A DNA stretch of 64,000 nucleotides from Sunxiuqinia rutila (GCF_050589705.1 NZ_JBNGOT010000003.1:393410-457409); one strand, 5' to 3'. Positions 8,744 through 17,607 are shown, counted from the stretch's first letter. A program made the numbers and translations. The notes: generated by a model not told the origin, from the sequence alone.

Positions 8744-11700
8744 TTAAAAATTAAGATTTAAGCCAATACTGTAGACTGACGATAACGGGTAAACACCGTT
8801 GTCAACACCACTCAACAATGGATTGCCTGAAGAAACCTCCGGAGAGAATCCATTGTATTTGAAGAATGTTACAGGATTTTCGGCATTTACATAAAATCTC
8901 ACACTTTGAATTCCCAGACCATCAAAAACTCTTTCCGGTAACGTATAGCCCAACTGAATATTCTTAATTCTGAAATAACTACCATCTTCTACGTAGAATG
9001 AATTTGGTGTTCGAGGGTCTCCAGCTTTTACCAACACCGAAGGGTAAGTTGTTGAAGTTCCTTCGCCATGCCATCTGTTCTCGAAGAATTCTTTGTCGAA
9101 GTTCTTCGTTGTAAACATCAACAAACGATTTTCATTGAAGATTTTGTTGCCGGCAACTCCCTGGCAAAACAGATTAAAGTCAAGTCCTTTATAATCCAGC
9201 CCAATATTAAGACCATAAATAACAGGCGGGTTTGGACTTCCAAGGGAAACCCTGTCTTTTTCATCAATAACACCATCGGAGTTAACATCTTCAAATTTCA
9301 AATGACCAGGAATGGTGTTTTGCAAGTGAGGATAGTTATCAATTTCTTCTTGATTTTGGAATACACCAATGGCGCGATATCCGAAAAACTCACCTACAGA
9401 ATGGCCCACCATTGTGCGGGTTAGTGGCTTAACATTATTGGCATCGTCACCCTTGTCATAATAACTTGCTCCGGCTGCACTAATGGCTTTTACGTTGTTG
9501 TCGTTAAAGGTGAAGTTGGCATTTACCCGGTATCCCAGATCACCAACCTTATCATTCCAACCAACAGATAATTCAACCCCTTGATTCAGGATGTCGGCAT
9601 AGTTGCCCCAAACTCCCCTACCATCAATACCCGTGCTGGCCAGGGCAGTTGTAGCAAAAATGGCATCTCTGGTTAATTTGTAATACAAGTCAAGCGATGT
9701 TGTCAATCGGCTATCCATCGTATGCATGTCAATTCCAATATTGGTTTCATCAACCACCTCCCACTTAAGGTCTGGGTTGAAAGACTTTTTGATGGTAACA
9801 GAAGGAGAAACAGGTCCTAATCCACTGTTTTGGTCTGGTCCAAAAATGACCGGCGTTCCGTTTGATGTTGTCAGTTGGTACAAATTAGAAGGAATGTTTG
9901 CATTCCCCAGTAATCCCCATCCTGCGCGCACTTTAAGAAAATCAATCCCCGTGTCAGCCATAAAACTTTCTTCCGAAACAACCCATCCTAAACCTACTGA
10001 AGGGAAATAGCCCCAACGGTTATTAGCCGGGAATTTGGAAGACGCATCCGCTCTCATCGTAAAGTTTGCGAGATACTTGTTCTTGTAATCATAATTTAAA
10101 CGTCCCATGTAACCAATCTGAACGTTTTTACTCCCTCCATCACTTGCCACAATTGTAGAGTTGGTACTTGCTTTTCCGATAGAAAGAAAAAGGAAGCTGG
10201 AGTTGATTTCAGGCAGGTCAACGATATCTTCTGCCTTACCGTTCAAATAATCTGTTTTGTACTCACGGTAAGTATACCCCGCCATCGCTTTTATTTGGTG
10301 AACATTTTTAATGAGTTTTTCCCAAGTCAGGATATTATCCCATGAAACACTCAAATTGTTAGAGTAGTTCTTAGTCATCCAGTTGTATGGGCTCATTTGT
10401 GTTGCACTCACCTCGTATTTAGGAGTGTATGAAATCGATTTTCTAAAAGTTGGGTTGGTTCCGATCGTTGATTTGAACTCAAAATCCTTCAGGAATTTAA
10501 TTTTAACGTAAGTATTGGCAAATGCATTGATTTTATTGGACCAACGGTGATTGTAAAATAATTTTGCTGCAGGGTTCGATTGGTTGTCAGGCGTAAATCC
10601 ATTGATCATGGATGGATCAGTAAATTCTCCGTTTTCATTGGTTGGAGCATAAAGAGGAATTGCTCTGAACGCATCCAGTAAAAGCCCGTTAGGAGCCGGA
10701 TTTGCTTGAGTTGATGAAACAACTAAACTCATTCCCATATCAATATTGTCATTGATAAAGATGTCGTAGTTTGCGCGCAAACCCAGTTTACTGTAATTAT
10801 CATCTTTAATCAATCCATCTTCTTTCAAATGGTTAAGACCAATATTGAAAGCCGTTTTTTTGCCACCACCACGAATGTTGATATCTTCACTATGTGTAAT
10901 TGAATTCTCCAAAACCTCGTCAAACCAGTTGGTATTGGCAGTAAATACCGACGGATCAAGTTTATCCTCGGGGCTTCCACTATATTCCATGCGTTCATTC
11001 CACATGGTAATCCACTCCCCGGTACCAACCATCTCCATCAATTGAGATGCTTTCTTAACCCCCACGTAAGAGTTGAATGATACTTCTACATCGCCGTCCC
11101 GGCTCCCTTTTTTCGTTGTAACCAAAATTACCCCGTTCGCAGCCTGAACACCATAAATCGCAGAAGCTGAAGCATCGCGAAGAACCGACATCGTCTCGAT
11201 ATCATTTGGTCCCAAATAGCTGATATCATTTACAATTACTCCGTCAACAACATACAAAGGGTTAGAGTTAAAAGTAGAACCTGTTCCACGAATACGAATG
11301 GATGGCGAACTACCCGGAGAACCACTATTGGTAATTTGCACACCCGCAAAACGTCCCTGAACAGATGCCATGGCACTACCAACTGTCTGGTTGGCAATCT
11401 CATCAGCACTAATTGTCGCAATGGAACTGGTAAGGTCTTTTTTCTTTTGTGTTCCATAGCCAATCGCTACAACTTCTTCAAGTCCGATGAAATTTTCTTC
11501 AAGAACAACATCAATCGTCGCCGTTTTTCCGACCACGACTTCTTCGGGTTTCATGCCTACAAACGAAAACACCAGGGTGGTTCCTTCAGTTACATCCGGA
11601 AGCATGTAATTGCCATCAAAATCAGTAATTGTTCCGGTAGTTGATCCTTTAATAAGCACAGTTACACCTGGAAGCGGAGCTCCTGAAACATCTTTTACCT

Positions 11701-12115
11701 TTCCGGTAATTTTCCGGGCCTGTTCTTTTAACTCTGAAAATCGGTTTTCCGGTGCCTTGTGAATAATGATTAACTTATTGTTAATCGTATAATTCAATCC
11801 CGATTCCTGCATCAAAAATTCCAGAACCTCTTCAATTGTTTGATCTTTTGAATTCAAACTAATTTCTTTCGTCAAATCAACTTCTTGATTGTTGTAGAAA
11901 AAAGAAAAATCAGTTTGATCTTCAATTTGCCCCAGCACCTTTTCAATTGACAGGTTTTGAGCTGACAAATTCAACTTTGTTTGTTGGGCATAGCTAGCTG
12001 CAGATACCTGCATAAAAGCGGCCAACAAAAACACGCACACTAATTTCATAATTCGATAGATTTGGAGAAAGTCATCCCATAAAACATACTTCCTCGCAGT
12101 TCGCCTTTTTTTCAT
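8744..12115 (-). CDS. susC: SusC/RagA-family TonB-dependent outer-membrane receptor
   Basis: The start was placed at 12115 (MKKRRTARKY), giving 1123 residues with a basic N-region followed by a signal peptide ending near SAASYAQ. Domains in order: an STN (secretin/TonB short N-terminal) domain at about 50-115, a carboxypeptidase-D regulatory-like domain at about 130-205 (ITGKVKDVSGAPLPGVTV), a plug domain at about 225-335 (IRIRGTGS, PLYVVDGV, ASAIYG, GVILVTTKKG), then a 22-strand type beta-barrel to a terminal Phe (SIGLNLNF). It imports oligosaccharides using TonB energy. The STN domain is the part that signals to a FecR anti-sigma factor, and exactly such a FecR/sigma pair lies upstream, which supports direct transport-coupled regulation of the whole locus. 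Confidence 0.97.
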   Translation of the reverse strand: MKKRRTARKYVLWDDFLQIYRIMKLVCVFLLAAFMQVSAASYAQQTKLNLSAQNLSIEKVLGQIEDQTDFSFFYNNQEVDLTKEISLNSKDQTIEEVLEFLMQESGLNYTINNKLIIIHKAPENRFSELKEQARKITGKVKDVSGAPLPGVTVLIKGSTTGTITDFDGNYMLPDVTEGTTLVFSFVGMKPEEVVVGKTATIDVVLEENFIGLEEVVAIGYGTQKKKDLTSSIATISADEIANQTVGSAMASVQGRFAGVQITNSGSPGSSPSIRIRGTGSTFNSNPLYVVDGVIVNDISYLGPNDIETMSVLRDASASAIYGVQAANGVILVTTKKGSRDGDVEVSFNSYVGVKKASQLMEMVGTGEWITMWNERMEYSGSPEDKLDPSVFTANTNWFDEVLENSITHSEDINIRGGGKKTAFNIGLNHLKEDGLIKDDNYSKLGLRANYDIFINDNIDMGMSLVVSSTQANPAPNGLLLDAFRAIPLYAPTNENGEFTDPSMINGFTPDNQSNPAAKLFYNHRWSNKINAFANTYVKIKFLKDFEFKSTIGTNPTFRKSISYTPKYEVSATQMSPYNWMTKNYSNNLSVSWDNILTWEKLIKNVHQIKAMAGYTYREYKTDYLNGKAEDIVDLPEINSSFLFLSIGKASTNSTIVASDGGSKNVQIGYMGRLNYDYKNKYLANFTMRADASSKFPANNRWGYFPSVGLGWVVSEESFMADTGIDFLKVRAGWGLLGNANIPSNLYQLTTSNGTPVIFGPDQNSGLGPVSPSVTIKKSFNPDLKWEVVDETNIGIDMHTMDSRLTTSLDLYYKLTRDAIFATTALASTGIDGRGVWGNYADILNQGVELSVGWNDKVGDLGYRVNANFTFNDNNVKAISAAGASYYDKGDDANNVKPLTRTMVGHSVGEFFGYRAIGVFQNQEEIDNYPHLQNTIPGHLKFEDVNSDGVIDEKDRVSLGSPNPPVIYGLNIGLDYKGLDFNLFCQGVAGNKIFNENRLLMFTTKNFDKEFFENRWHGEGTSTTYPSVLVKAGDPRTPNSFYVEDGSYFRIKNIQLGYTLPERVFDGLGIQSVRFYVNAENPVTFFKYNGFSPEVSSGNPLLSGVDNGVYPLSSVYSIGLNLNF

Positions 12116-12158
12116 ACATTTGAAATGTTTATTAGACAATTATTTATTTGATTGTTTT

Positions 12159-12191
12159 AAAGACGGGATGTTGTGGCGACATCTCGTCTTT
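12159..12191 (-). terminator. Probable terminator between fecR and susC
   Basis: A 13-bp inverted repeat with a single mismatch (AAAGACGGGATGT/ACATCTCGTCTTT, 7-base loop) lies 10 bases after the fecR stop. Only a short mixed T/A tract follows on the minus strand. It would separate regulator transcription from that of susC, whose promoter should then lie in the 40 or so bases before its start. Confidence 0.6.
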
Positions 12192-12201
12192 TCTTTTTAA
12201 G

Positions 12202-13188
12202 CTACATAGGCTTGTAAATTAATTCGAACTCTCTAAAATTCTTCTTCTCGTAATCAATCGGACTGGTCAATTTCAAGGCATCCAATACTTGCCAGATGGT
12301 TTCCTGATTTTTAAAACTTCCGGAGTAAACCATGGTCTCCAAGTCTTTTGACTGATAACTCAACCTTACATCATACCAGCGCTCCAGGCGCTTAATCAAG
12401 TCAGAAAAAGGAATTTCCTTAAAAACAAATTCCCCATTCACCCAAGCCAGCTCTGTGTCAACATTCACTTTTTCCAACACCGGCTTCATGGTTTTCTGGT
12501 CAAAACTGACCTTTTCTCCGGGCTTCAACCCAAAAACTTGCTGATTTATGGTGGAAAGCAAAACACTTCCTTCTGATAAGGTAAGGCTCACCTGTCGATC
12601 TTCGGCATGACTGCTTACATTAAACTTGGTTCCCGTAACCAACACATCAAACTTATCGGTCTGCACTGTAAAAGGATTCTTGACATCCGACTGAACCTCA
12701 AAGTAAGCTTCACCGGTCAATCGAACAAGGCGCTTTTTAGTAGAATAATCAGAACTGACTTCCAGGCGGCTGTCAGCATTGAGCTTCACTTTTGTTCCAT
12801 CAGCCAGAGTCAATTCGGAACGTGATCCTTGCGGAACATAAAACGACTCAACCTGATGTTTCGCATCAGAAGTTAAATCTGAATGAAAGATCCCGCCAAT
12901 CAACAGGCCTAGCAAAAGTATAGCTGCTGCAGACAAACCATACACCCAGGAGGGAATTGTTCGGGTTTGCTTTTGAGAAGCTTGTCGTTTATAAAATTTC
13001 AACAATTGCTCGGTTTCACGCGATGCCGTTTTGAGACTGGCATCCCAGGTGTCCTTGAGTTTCAGAAATTGCTTTTTGTTCTCAGGACTCTCATGAATCC
13101 ACTGAAGAAGCCGGGTATTATCTTTTTCCGAAAGGTTCCCATTCAGATACCGGGCAATTAATTGTTCATGATCTGCTGTTTTGTTCAT
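12202..13188 (-). CDS. FecR-family anti-sigma factor
   Basis: The start at 13188 (MNKTADHEQLIARYLNG) has a good ribosome binding site (AAGAGG) and matches the family N-terminus, giving 328 residues. The cytoplasmic part (about 1-75) binds the sigma factor. A single membrane segment follows (VYGLSAAAILLLGLLIGGIF, about 90-110). The periplasmic FecR domain spans about 120-230 (VPQGSRSELTLADGTKVKLN, TGEAYFEV) and a C-terminal DUF4974 domain spans about 240-325 (FKEIPFSDLIKRLERWYDV). It transmits the signal from the SusC STN domain to the sigma factor encoded 60 bases upstream. This pairing is the standard Bacteroidota sigma/anti-sigma control of polysaccharide loci. Confidence 0.94.
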   Translation of the reverse strand: MNKTADHEQLIARYLNGNLSEKDNTRLLQWIHESPENKKQFLKLKDTWDASLKTASRETEQLLKFYKRQASQKQTRTIPSWVYGLSAAAILLLGLLIGGIFHSDLTSDAKHQVESFYVPQGSRSELTLADGTKVKLNADSRLEVSSDYSTKKRLVRLTGEAYFEVQSDVKNPFTVQTDKFDVLVTGTKFNVSSHAEDRQVSLTLSEGSVLLSTINQQVFGLKPGEKVSFDQKTMKPVLEKVNVDTELAWVNGEFVFKEIPFSDLIKRLERWYDVRLSYQSKDLETMVYSGSFKNQETIWQVLDALKLTSPIDYEKKNFREFELIYKPM

Positions 13189-13248
13189 ATCCAACCTCTT
13201 TTTTGGGTCTTTTACTAACAACACAACCAAGCATCATAAATTACGTCA

Positions 13249-13815
13249 TCAATTGGAAAGTTTTTTCACCTTATTTTTCAAACAACAGAAATTGAGAAAG
13301 ATATGAAACAACTTTTCAGCCAATTTTTCTCGCAAGGCAGACAAAGCACGAAACAAACGCGTTTCGACTGTACGCAAAGGAACATTTAGTACTTCTGCTA
13401 TTTCCTTATTTTTCAATCCTTCAAAGCGACTAAGTTCAATAACTTCGCGGTGAATGTCGGACAACGAGTGTATTGCCTGGTAGATTCTGTCAAGGTTTTC
13501 TTTTTCTATTAGGGATTCCTCACCATCGCGATAATACAACAACTCCATTTCCTTAATTCCCTGAAATTGCTGATACTGACTAACCACTTGCTGATGTTTC
13601 AGGTAATTCAGACAAGCGTTTCGAATGGATCGAAACAGGTAAGCTTTTAGATGTTCATCATCCAGATTAAGCTTTTTCTTCTCCCAAATCAATGTAAAAA
13701 CATCCTGCACCAAGTCTAAAGCCACTTCTTCATCCGCAACAAATTTGAGTGCATACACAAACAACGAATGATGATAATTCTTAAATAGTGTATCAAAGTC
13801 TGACATCCTAATCAT
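13249..13815 (-). CDS. ECF-type RNA polymerase sigma factor
   Basis: A 188-residue sigma-70 family ECF factor. Region 2 (about residues 5-75) includes YALKFVADEEVALDLVQDVF and LKAYLFRSIRNACLNYLK. Region 4 (about 115-170) includes the helix-turn-helix ELSRFEGLKNKEIAEVLNVPLRTVETRL. It would direct RNA polymerase to the promoter(s) of the downstream SusC/SusD/enzyme genes when released by the FecR protein. It is the first gene of the locus. A second ATG at residue 4 (13806) is equally possible as start. The gene is divergent from the hydrogenase maturation genes. Confidence 0.95.
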   Translation of the reverse strand: MIRMSDFDTLFKNYHHSLFVYALKFVADEEVALDLVQDVFTLIWEKKKLNLDDEHLKAYLFRSIRNACLNYLKHQQVVSQYQQFQGIKEMELLYYRDGEESLIEKENLDRIYQAIHSLSDIHREVIELSRFEGLKNKEIAEVLNVPLRTVETRLFRALSALREKLAEKLFHIFLNFCCLKNKVKKLSN

Positions 13816-14135
13816 TTTCCGGACCCAAAACTAATCAAATAAAAATAAGAGAAGGAAACATAAAATAGAACTTATGTTCCGTATGTTGATTTTAGCAGAA
13901 TTCACCCCAAAAGCCGGTTTCGAAACAAAGAATCATTAAAAATAACGGAGAAGCTGCCATTCATTCTGTTTTATTTCGTCAAACAATTGTAAGTTTGCCA
14001 TGCAACCTGCGGGAAGGTCAACCGACTGACTTCAAGGGAAGAATCAACTACATTTGTATTCCGCTCATTGGCTATAATGACAAGCTATTGACGAAACTGT
14101 TGCATGCTTTCCTTTTCCCGCCCAAAAACAAAAAA
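13816..14135. promoter_or_regulatory. Divergent intergenic region, sigma factor / hyd genes
   Basis: 320 bases without a gene between the sigma factor and the TM1266-like gene. Two sequences on the plus strand match the Bacteroidota -7 consensus TAnnTTTG: TAAGTTTG at 13990-13997 and TACATTTG at 14049-14056. Neither has a clear TTTG at the -33 position. The second would give a leader of about 70 bases before the ATG at 14136. Confidence 0.35.
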
Positions 14136-14393
14136 ATGACTGCCGAAAAAAGATTGGGTTTCGTTGGAATTATCATTGAAGACCGAACGAATAGTGCCTC
14201 CCTGGTGAATGAGCTGCTGAGCAAACACGCCGACCTCATTCTGGCTCGTACCGGAATTCCCCGAGCCAAGGGGCACACCTCTGTTATTACCTTGGTGGTG
14301 GACTGCACGACCGATGAATTGGGACAACTTACCGGACGATTAGGAGCAATAAATGGAGTACAAATCAAATCAGGACTGGCAAAAAACGGATAA
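14136..14393 (+). CDS. TM1266-family putative iron-only hydrogenase system regulator
   Basis: An 85-residue protein starting at ATG 14136 (MTAEKRLGFVGIIIEDR); the longer frame from 13995 has no family support and runs through promoter-like sequence. It has the small alpha/beta ACT-like/NikR-C-like fold of the TM1266 family (GFVGIIIEDR near the start; LILARTGIPRAKGHTSVITLVVD in the middle; LTGRLGAINGVQIKSGLA at the end). Family members are found beside hydE, hydF and hydG and are annotated as putative regulators, but no DNA-binding domain is visible in this short protein and its true role is unknown. Its stop ends one base before the hydG ATG, so the two are translationally coupled. Confidence 0.85.
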   Translation: MTAEKRLGFVGIIIEDRTNSASLVNELLSKHADLILARTGIPRAKGHTSVITLVVDCTTDELGQLTGRLGAINGVQIKSGLAKNG

Positions 14394-14394
14394 C

Positions 14395-15792
14395 ATGAAA
14401 ACAGCAACACCAACATTCATCAACGAACAGGCAATTTATGACATTCTGGAGAAGCACAGTCAGCCTGATTTTGCGCAAGTGCGTGATGTATTGGCCAAAG
14501 CAAGCGAAATGAAAGGACTCAAGCTTGAAGAAGTGGCCATATTAAGTGGAATCAGCGATCCGACACAGCTGGAAGAATTGTTCCAGACAGCCAATCAGAT
14601 CAAAGACACCATTTACGGAAAGCGCTTGGTGCTCTTTGCGCCTTTGTACATCTCCAATCTGTGCGCCAACGAATGCACCTACTGCGCCTTTCGTGCCAAA
14701 AACAAGGCCATTGTCCGCAAGGCTTTAAACCAGGAAGAAATCAGGCATGAAACCGAAGCACTCATCAAACAAGGGCACAAACGCGTTCTTTTGGTGGCTG
14801 GTGAATCCTATCCCAAGCAAGGGTTTCAGTATGTGCTGGACTCCGTTCGCTCGGTTTATGCCGCACGTCACAACGACACCGAAATACGACGCGTAAACGT
14901 GAATGTAGCCCCTTTGACCGATGAAGAGTTCAAACTATTGAAAGCTGAAAACATTGGCACCTACCAACTCTTTCAGGAAACTTATCATCGTCAGACCTAT
15001 CAAAAAGTACACATCGGCGGAAAAAAAATGGATTACAACTGGCGGGTTACTGCACTTCACCGAGCCATGGAAGCGGGGATTGATGATGTAGGAATCGGTG
15101 TACTCTTTGGTCTTTACGATGCCCGTTTTGAGTTGCTGGCCATGATGCAGCACATTTTTGAGCTGGAGCGCGTCTTTGGAGTTGGCCCACATACCATCAG
15201 CGTTCCTCGCATGGAACCCGCCACCGGCTCCGATGTAGCTTCTCACCCACCCTTTCCGGTTTCCGACCTGGAGTTCCGCAAGATTGTTGCCATTTTGCGT
15301 TTAGCAGTTCCATATACGGGCATTATTATGTCGACACGCGAAACGGCCAAAATGCGTCGGGAAACTTTTGCCTTGGGCGTTTCTCAGATTTCGGCCGGCA
15401 GCCGCACCAACCCAGGAGGTTATGAAGAAGAGGTTGAAGATGAAGTTTCCGGCCAATTCAGTCTGGGCGACCATCGCCCCTTGGATGAAGTCATTCGTGA
15501 CGTAGCTAAAATGGGCTACATTCCTTCATTTTGCACCGGCTGTTACCGCCTGGGACGCACCGGTCAGGATTTCATGGATTTAGCCAAGCCCGGAGCAATT
15601 AAAGCACATTGTGGTCCTAATGCCCTGTCAAGCTTTATGGAATACCTCAACAATTACGCTTCGCCACAAACCTACGAAACCGGTATTCAGTTAATTGAAA
15701 AGACCATTGCCGACATGAAAGGCTTACCCGGAGAACGTGCTCGTAAACTGGTTGATCGGGTTAAGCAAGGAGAAAAAGATATGTTCTGCTAA
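14395..15792 (+). CDS. hydG: [FeFe]-hydrogenase H-cluster maturase HydG (radical SAM tyrosine lyase)
   Basis: 465 residues from ATG 14395. HydG cleaves tyrosine into p-cresol and dehydroglycine and turns the latter into the CO and CN ligands of the H-cluster. The radical-SAM motif is CANECTYC (Cys90, Cys94, Cys97; CX3CX2C, preceded by LFAPLYISNL). The C-terminal auxiliary-cluster motif CX2CX22C is intact (Cys380, Cys383, Cys406, starting CTGCYRLGRTG). It also has the family segments GESYP, QETYH and STRETAKMR. Length and motifs match functional HydG rather than its paralogue ThiH. The upstream longer frame to 14353 overlaps the preceding gene and is less likely. HydE, the second radical-SAM maturase, is not in the window. 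Confidence 0.97.
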   Translation: MKTATPTFINEQAIYDILEKHSQPDFAQVRDVLAKASEMKGLKLEEVAILSGISDPTQLEELFQTANQIKDTIYGKRLVLFAPLYISNLCANECTYCAFRAKNKAIVRKALNQEEIRHETEALIKQGHKRVLLVAGESYPKQGFQYVLDSVRSVYAARHNDTEIRRVNVNVAPLTDEEFKLLKAENIGTYQLFQETYHRQTYQKVHIGGKKMDYNWRVTALHRAMEAGIDDVGIGVLFGLYDARFELLAMMQHIFELERVFGVGPHTISVPRMEPATGSDVASHPPFPVSDLEFRKIVAILRLAVPYTGIIMSTRETAKMRRETFALGVSQISAGSRTNPGGYEEEVEDEVSGQFSLGDHRPLDEVIRDVAKMGYIPSFCTGCYRLGRTGQDFMDLAKPGAIKAHCGPNALSSFMEYLNNYASPQTYETGIQLIEKTIADMKGLPGERARKLVDRVKQGEKDMFC

Positions 15793-15860
15793 TTATTGAT
15801 TCAAGCTTGAAAACTTAGCCAAGGCGCTCAGATACAATTCGGAGGCACCAATTGATATTT

Positions 15861-15895
15861 TTCTAAATAAATGTTAAGGGTGTTTTTATTTAGAA
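15861..15895. promoter_or_regulatory. 11-bp perfect inverted repeat upstream of the small secreted protein
   Basis: TTCTAAATAAA at 15861-15871 is repeated inverted as TTTATTTAGAA at 15885-15895, with a 13-base spacer, between hydG and the small ORF at 15942. The right arm overlaps a second near-palindrome (TTTAGAA-N3-TTCTTAA). AT-rich dyads of this kind suit a metalloregulator operator; an RNA hairpin is the alternative. No T-run follows, so it is not a standard terminator. Confidence 0.45.
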
Positions 15896-15941
15896 CTATT
15901 CTTAATAAATTGCTCTCGTTATAAACTCTAAAATAGAAATT

Positions 15942-16166
15942 ATGAAAAAATTGGTTTTAGTATTAGCAATTGTATTCGCTTTCGGTGTAACATATGCAGG
16001 AAATGCTGTTTCTGACAAAAAGGAAACAAAAACAGAGCAAGTAAGCACTGCTGATAAAGACAAAAAAGAAAAGAAGACTGCAAAAACTGAAAAGAAAGAA
16101 GATTGTGCTACGAAGAGCGAAAAGAAATGCTGCAGCAAAAAAACAGACTGTGGCGACAAAAAATAA
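15942..16166 (+). CDS. Small secreted Lys/Cys-rich protein of unknown function
   Basis: A 74-residue protein with a clear signal peptide (MKKLVLVLAIVFAFGVTYAG, cleavage near residue 19) and a mature part made almost wholly of Lys, Glu, Asp, Thr and Ser, followed by a C-terminal cysteine cluster (DCATKSEKKCCSKKTDC, four Cys). It is not a family I can name. The four cysteines could bind a metal or form disulfides; low-complexity, highly charged periplasmic proteins of this size also exist as simple buffers or chaperone-like factors. Its position between hydG and hydF, behind an inverted repeat and ahead of a strong terminator, suggests its own transcription unit. Coding is supported by the signal peptide, the in-frame stop just before the terminator, and consistent codon use. 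Confidence 0.75.
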   Translation: MKKLVLVLAIVFAFGVTYAGNAVSDKKETKTEQVSTADKDKKEKKTAKTEKKEDCATKSEKKCCSKKTDCGDKK

Positions 16167-16190
16167 GTCTTCGTATTTTCATACCTATCA

Positions 16191-16216
16191 AAAGCCGACC
16201 TTGAGTCGGCTTTTTT
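16191..16216 (+). terminator. Rho-independent terminator
   Basis: A perfect 9-bp stem (AAAGCCGAC/GTCGGCTTT), 5-base loop and a following run of Ts, 25 bases after the stop of the small secreted protein gene. It separates that gene and hydG from hydF. Confidence 0.9.
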
Positions 16217-16374
16217 CGTGCTTTATCCGGAGATAAACTCAAGCAAAGCGCTCATTATTCGTCCAAGTCGACCCCAAAAAAATGCCTCCACACAAGGCTG
16301 ACCAGCGAATTATTTTGCAAAAACATTGCTAAGAAAACAGATCCTTCGTACTTTTCAGGCTTAATCGCAAACAG

Positions 16375-17607
16375 ATGAAATCCCCCAAATCTTTTCGTTT
16401 ACATATTGGCCTTTTTGGGCGTCGCAATGTTGGAAAATCCTCTTTGCTGAATGCACTAACCCAACAGGAAGTATCCATTGTTTCGGACGTAGCCGGCACC
16501 ACCACCGACCCGGTTGAAAAACCCATGGAATTGCTACCTCTTGGCCCGGTGTTGTTTATTGATACTGCCGGCATGGACGACGTTGGCTCACTGGGAGAAA
16601 AAAGGGTTCAAAAAACAAAGGCCGTTTTTGAGCGTACCGATTTGGGAATTCTGATTTCGACCAGCGAGCTTTGGGGTGACTTTGAAGAAGCAACCCTGCG
16701 CGAGTTAAGAGAACGGGAGATTCCGACAATCATCGTTTTCAACAAGACTGACCTGCACCAGCCTCAAGCTTGCCTACTCAACAACTTAACGGCCGATAAA
16801 ATTCCCATTGTTGAAACCTCGGCAACCACCAAAGCCGGAATTGACTCCTTGCGCCAAACCATTCTGAAAACGGCCCCTGACGATTACATCAACCGCCCGG
16901 CAATTGTTGCTGACCTGGTTGGCCCGGGCGAAGCTGCCATACTGGTTGTGCCGATTGACAAGGAAGCACCCAAAGGTCGGCTCATTCTTCCACAGGTACA
17001 AAGCATCCGCGATTTACTGGATGGCGACTCCTTTTGCATGGTGGTAAAAGACCAACAACTTCCCGAAGCCCTGTCAAGAATGAACACACCCCCAAAACTG
17101 GTAGTTACCGACAGTCAGGCATTTACCAAAGTGGCGGCCCTTACGCCCCCCGAAATCCCGCTTACAGGCTTTTCCATCCTCTTTGCCCGGTTCCAGGGTG
17201 ACCTCAACGCCATGGTACGAGGCGCAATGGCTATCGACCAGCTGAAAGCCGGCGACCGGGTTCTTATTGCCGAAGCCTGTTCGCATCATCCCATTCAGGA
17301 AGATATTGGAACCGTGAAAATCCCCAAGTGGCTTAACCAATACGTGGGTGGAAAACTACAAATTGAGCACGCCCGGGGCCGCGATTTTCCGGCCGACATC
17401 AGTTCTTATAAACTGATCATTCACTGCGGGGCCTGTATGTGGAACCGACGCGAGATGCTATCGCGTATTTTAAGAGCCGAGCAAGCGGATGTCCCTATCA
17501 CCAACTACGGGTTAACCATTGCCTATTCGCTGGGCATTTTTGAACGGGCACTGCAACCATTCCCCGATGCGCTGAATATTTATAAAAAATGGCAGCCATC
17601 AAGCTAA
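16375..17607 (+). CDS. hydF: [FeFe]-hydrogenase H-cluster maturation GTPase HydF
   Basis: A 410-residue GTPase and scaffold on which the diiron part of the H-cluster is assembled before transfer to the hydrogenase. The N-terminal GTPase domain has the P-loop GRRNVGKS (residues 15-22), G3 DTAG (63-66) and G4 NKTD. The C-terminal cluster-binding domain shows CSHH (Cys302, His304/305) and HCGAC (His350, Cys351, Cys354), the conserved iron-sulfur ligand set of HydF. The middle dimerisation domain is full-length. It lies 159 bases after a terminator and probably has its own promoter. With hydG upstream this marks a genome with [FeFe] hydrogenase. Confidence 0.97.
   Translation: MKSPKSFRLHIGLFGRRNVGKSSLLNALTQQEVSIVSDVAGTTTDPVEKPMELLPLGPVLFIDTAGMDDVGSLGEKRVQKTKAVFERTDLGILISTSELWGDFEEATLRELREREIPTIIVFNKTDLHQPQACLLNNLTADKIPIVETSATTKAGIDSLRQTILKTAPDDYINRPAIVADLVGPGEAAILVVPIDKEAPKGRLILPQVQSIRDLLDGDSFCMVVKDQQLPEALSRMNTPPKLVVTDSQAFTKVAALTPPEIPLTGFSILFARFQGDLNAMVRGAMAIDQLKAGDRVLIAEACSHHPIQEDIGTVKIPKWLNQYVGGKLQIEHARGRDFPADISSYKLIIHCGACMWNRREMLSRILRAEQADVPITNYGLTIAYSLGIFERALQPFPDALNIYKKWQPSS

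Noticed and set aside
13995..14135. N-terminal extension of the TM1266-like protein
   Set aside because: The extension is not like the family and overlaps promoter-like TAnnTTTG sequences; ATG 14136 begins the recognisable domain.
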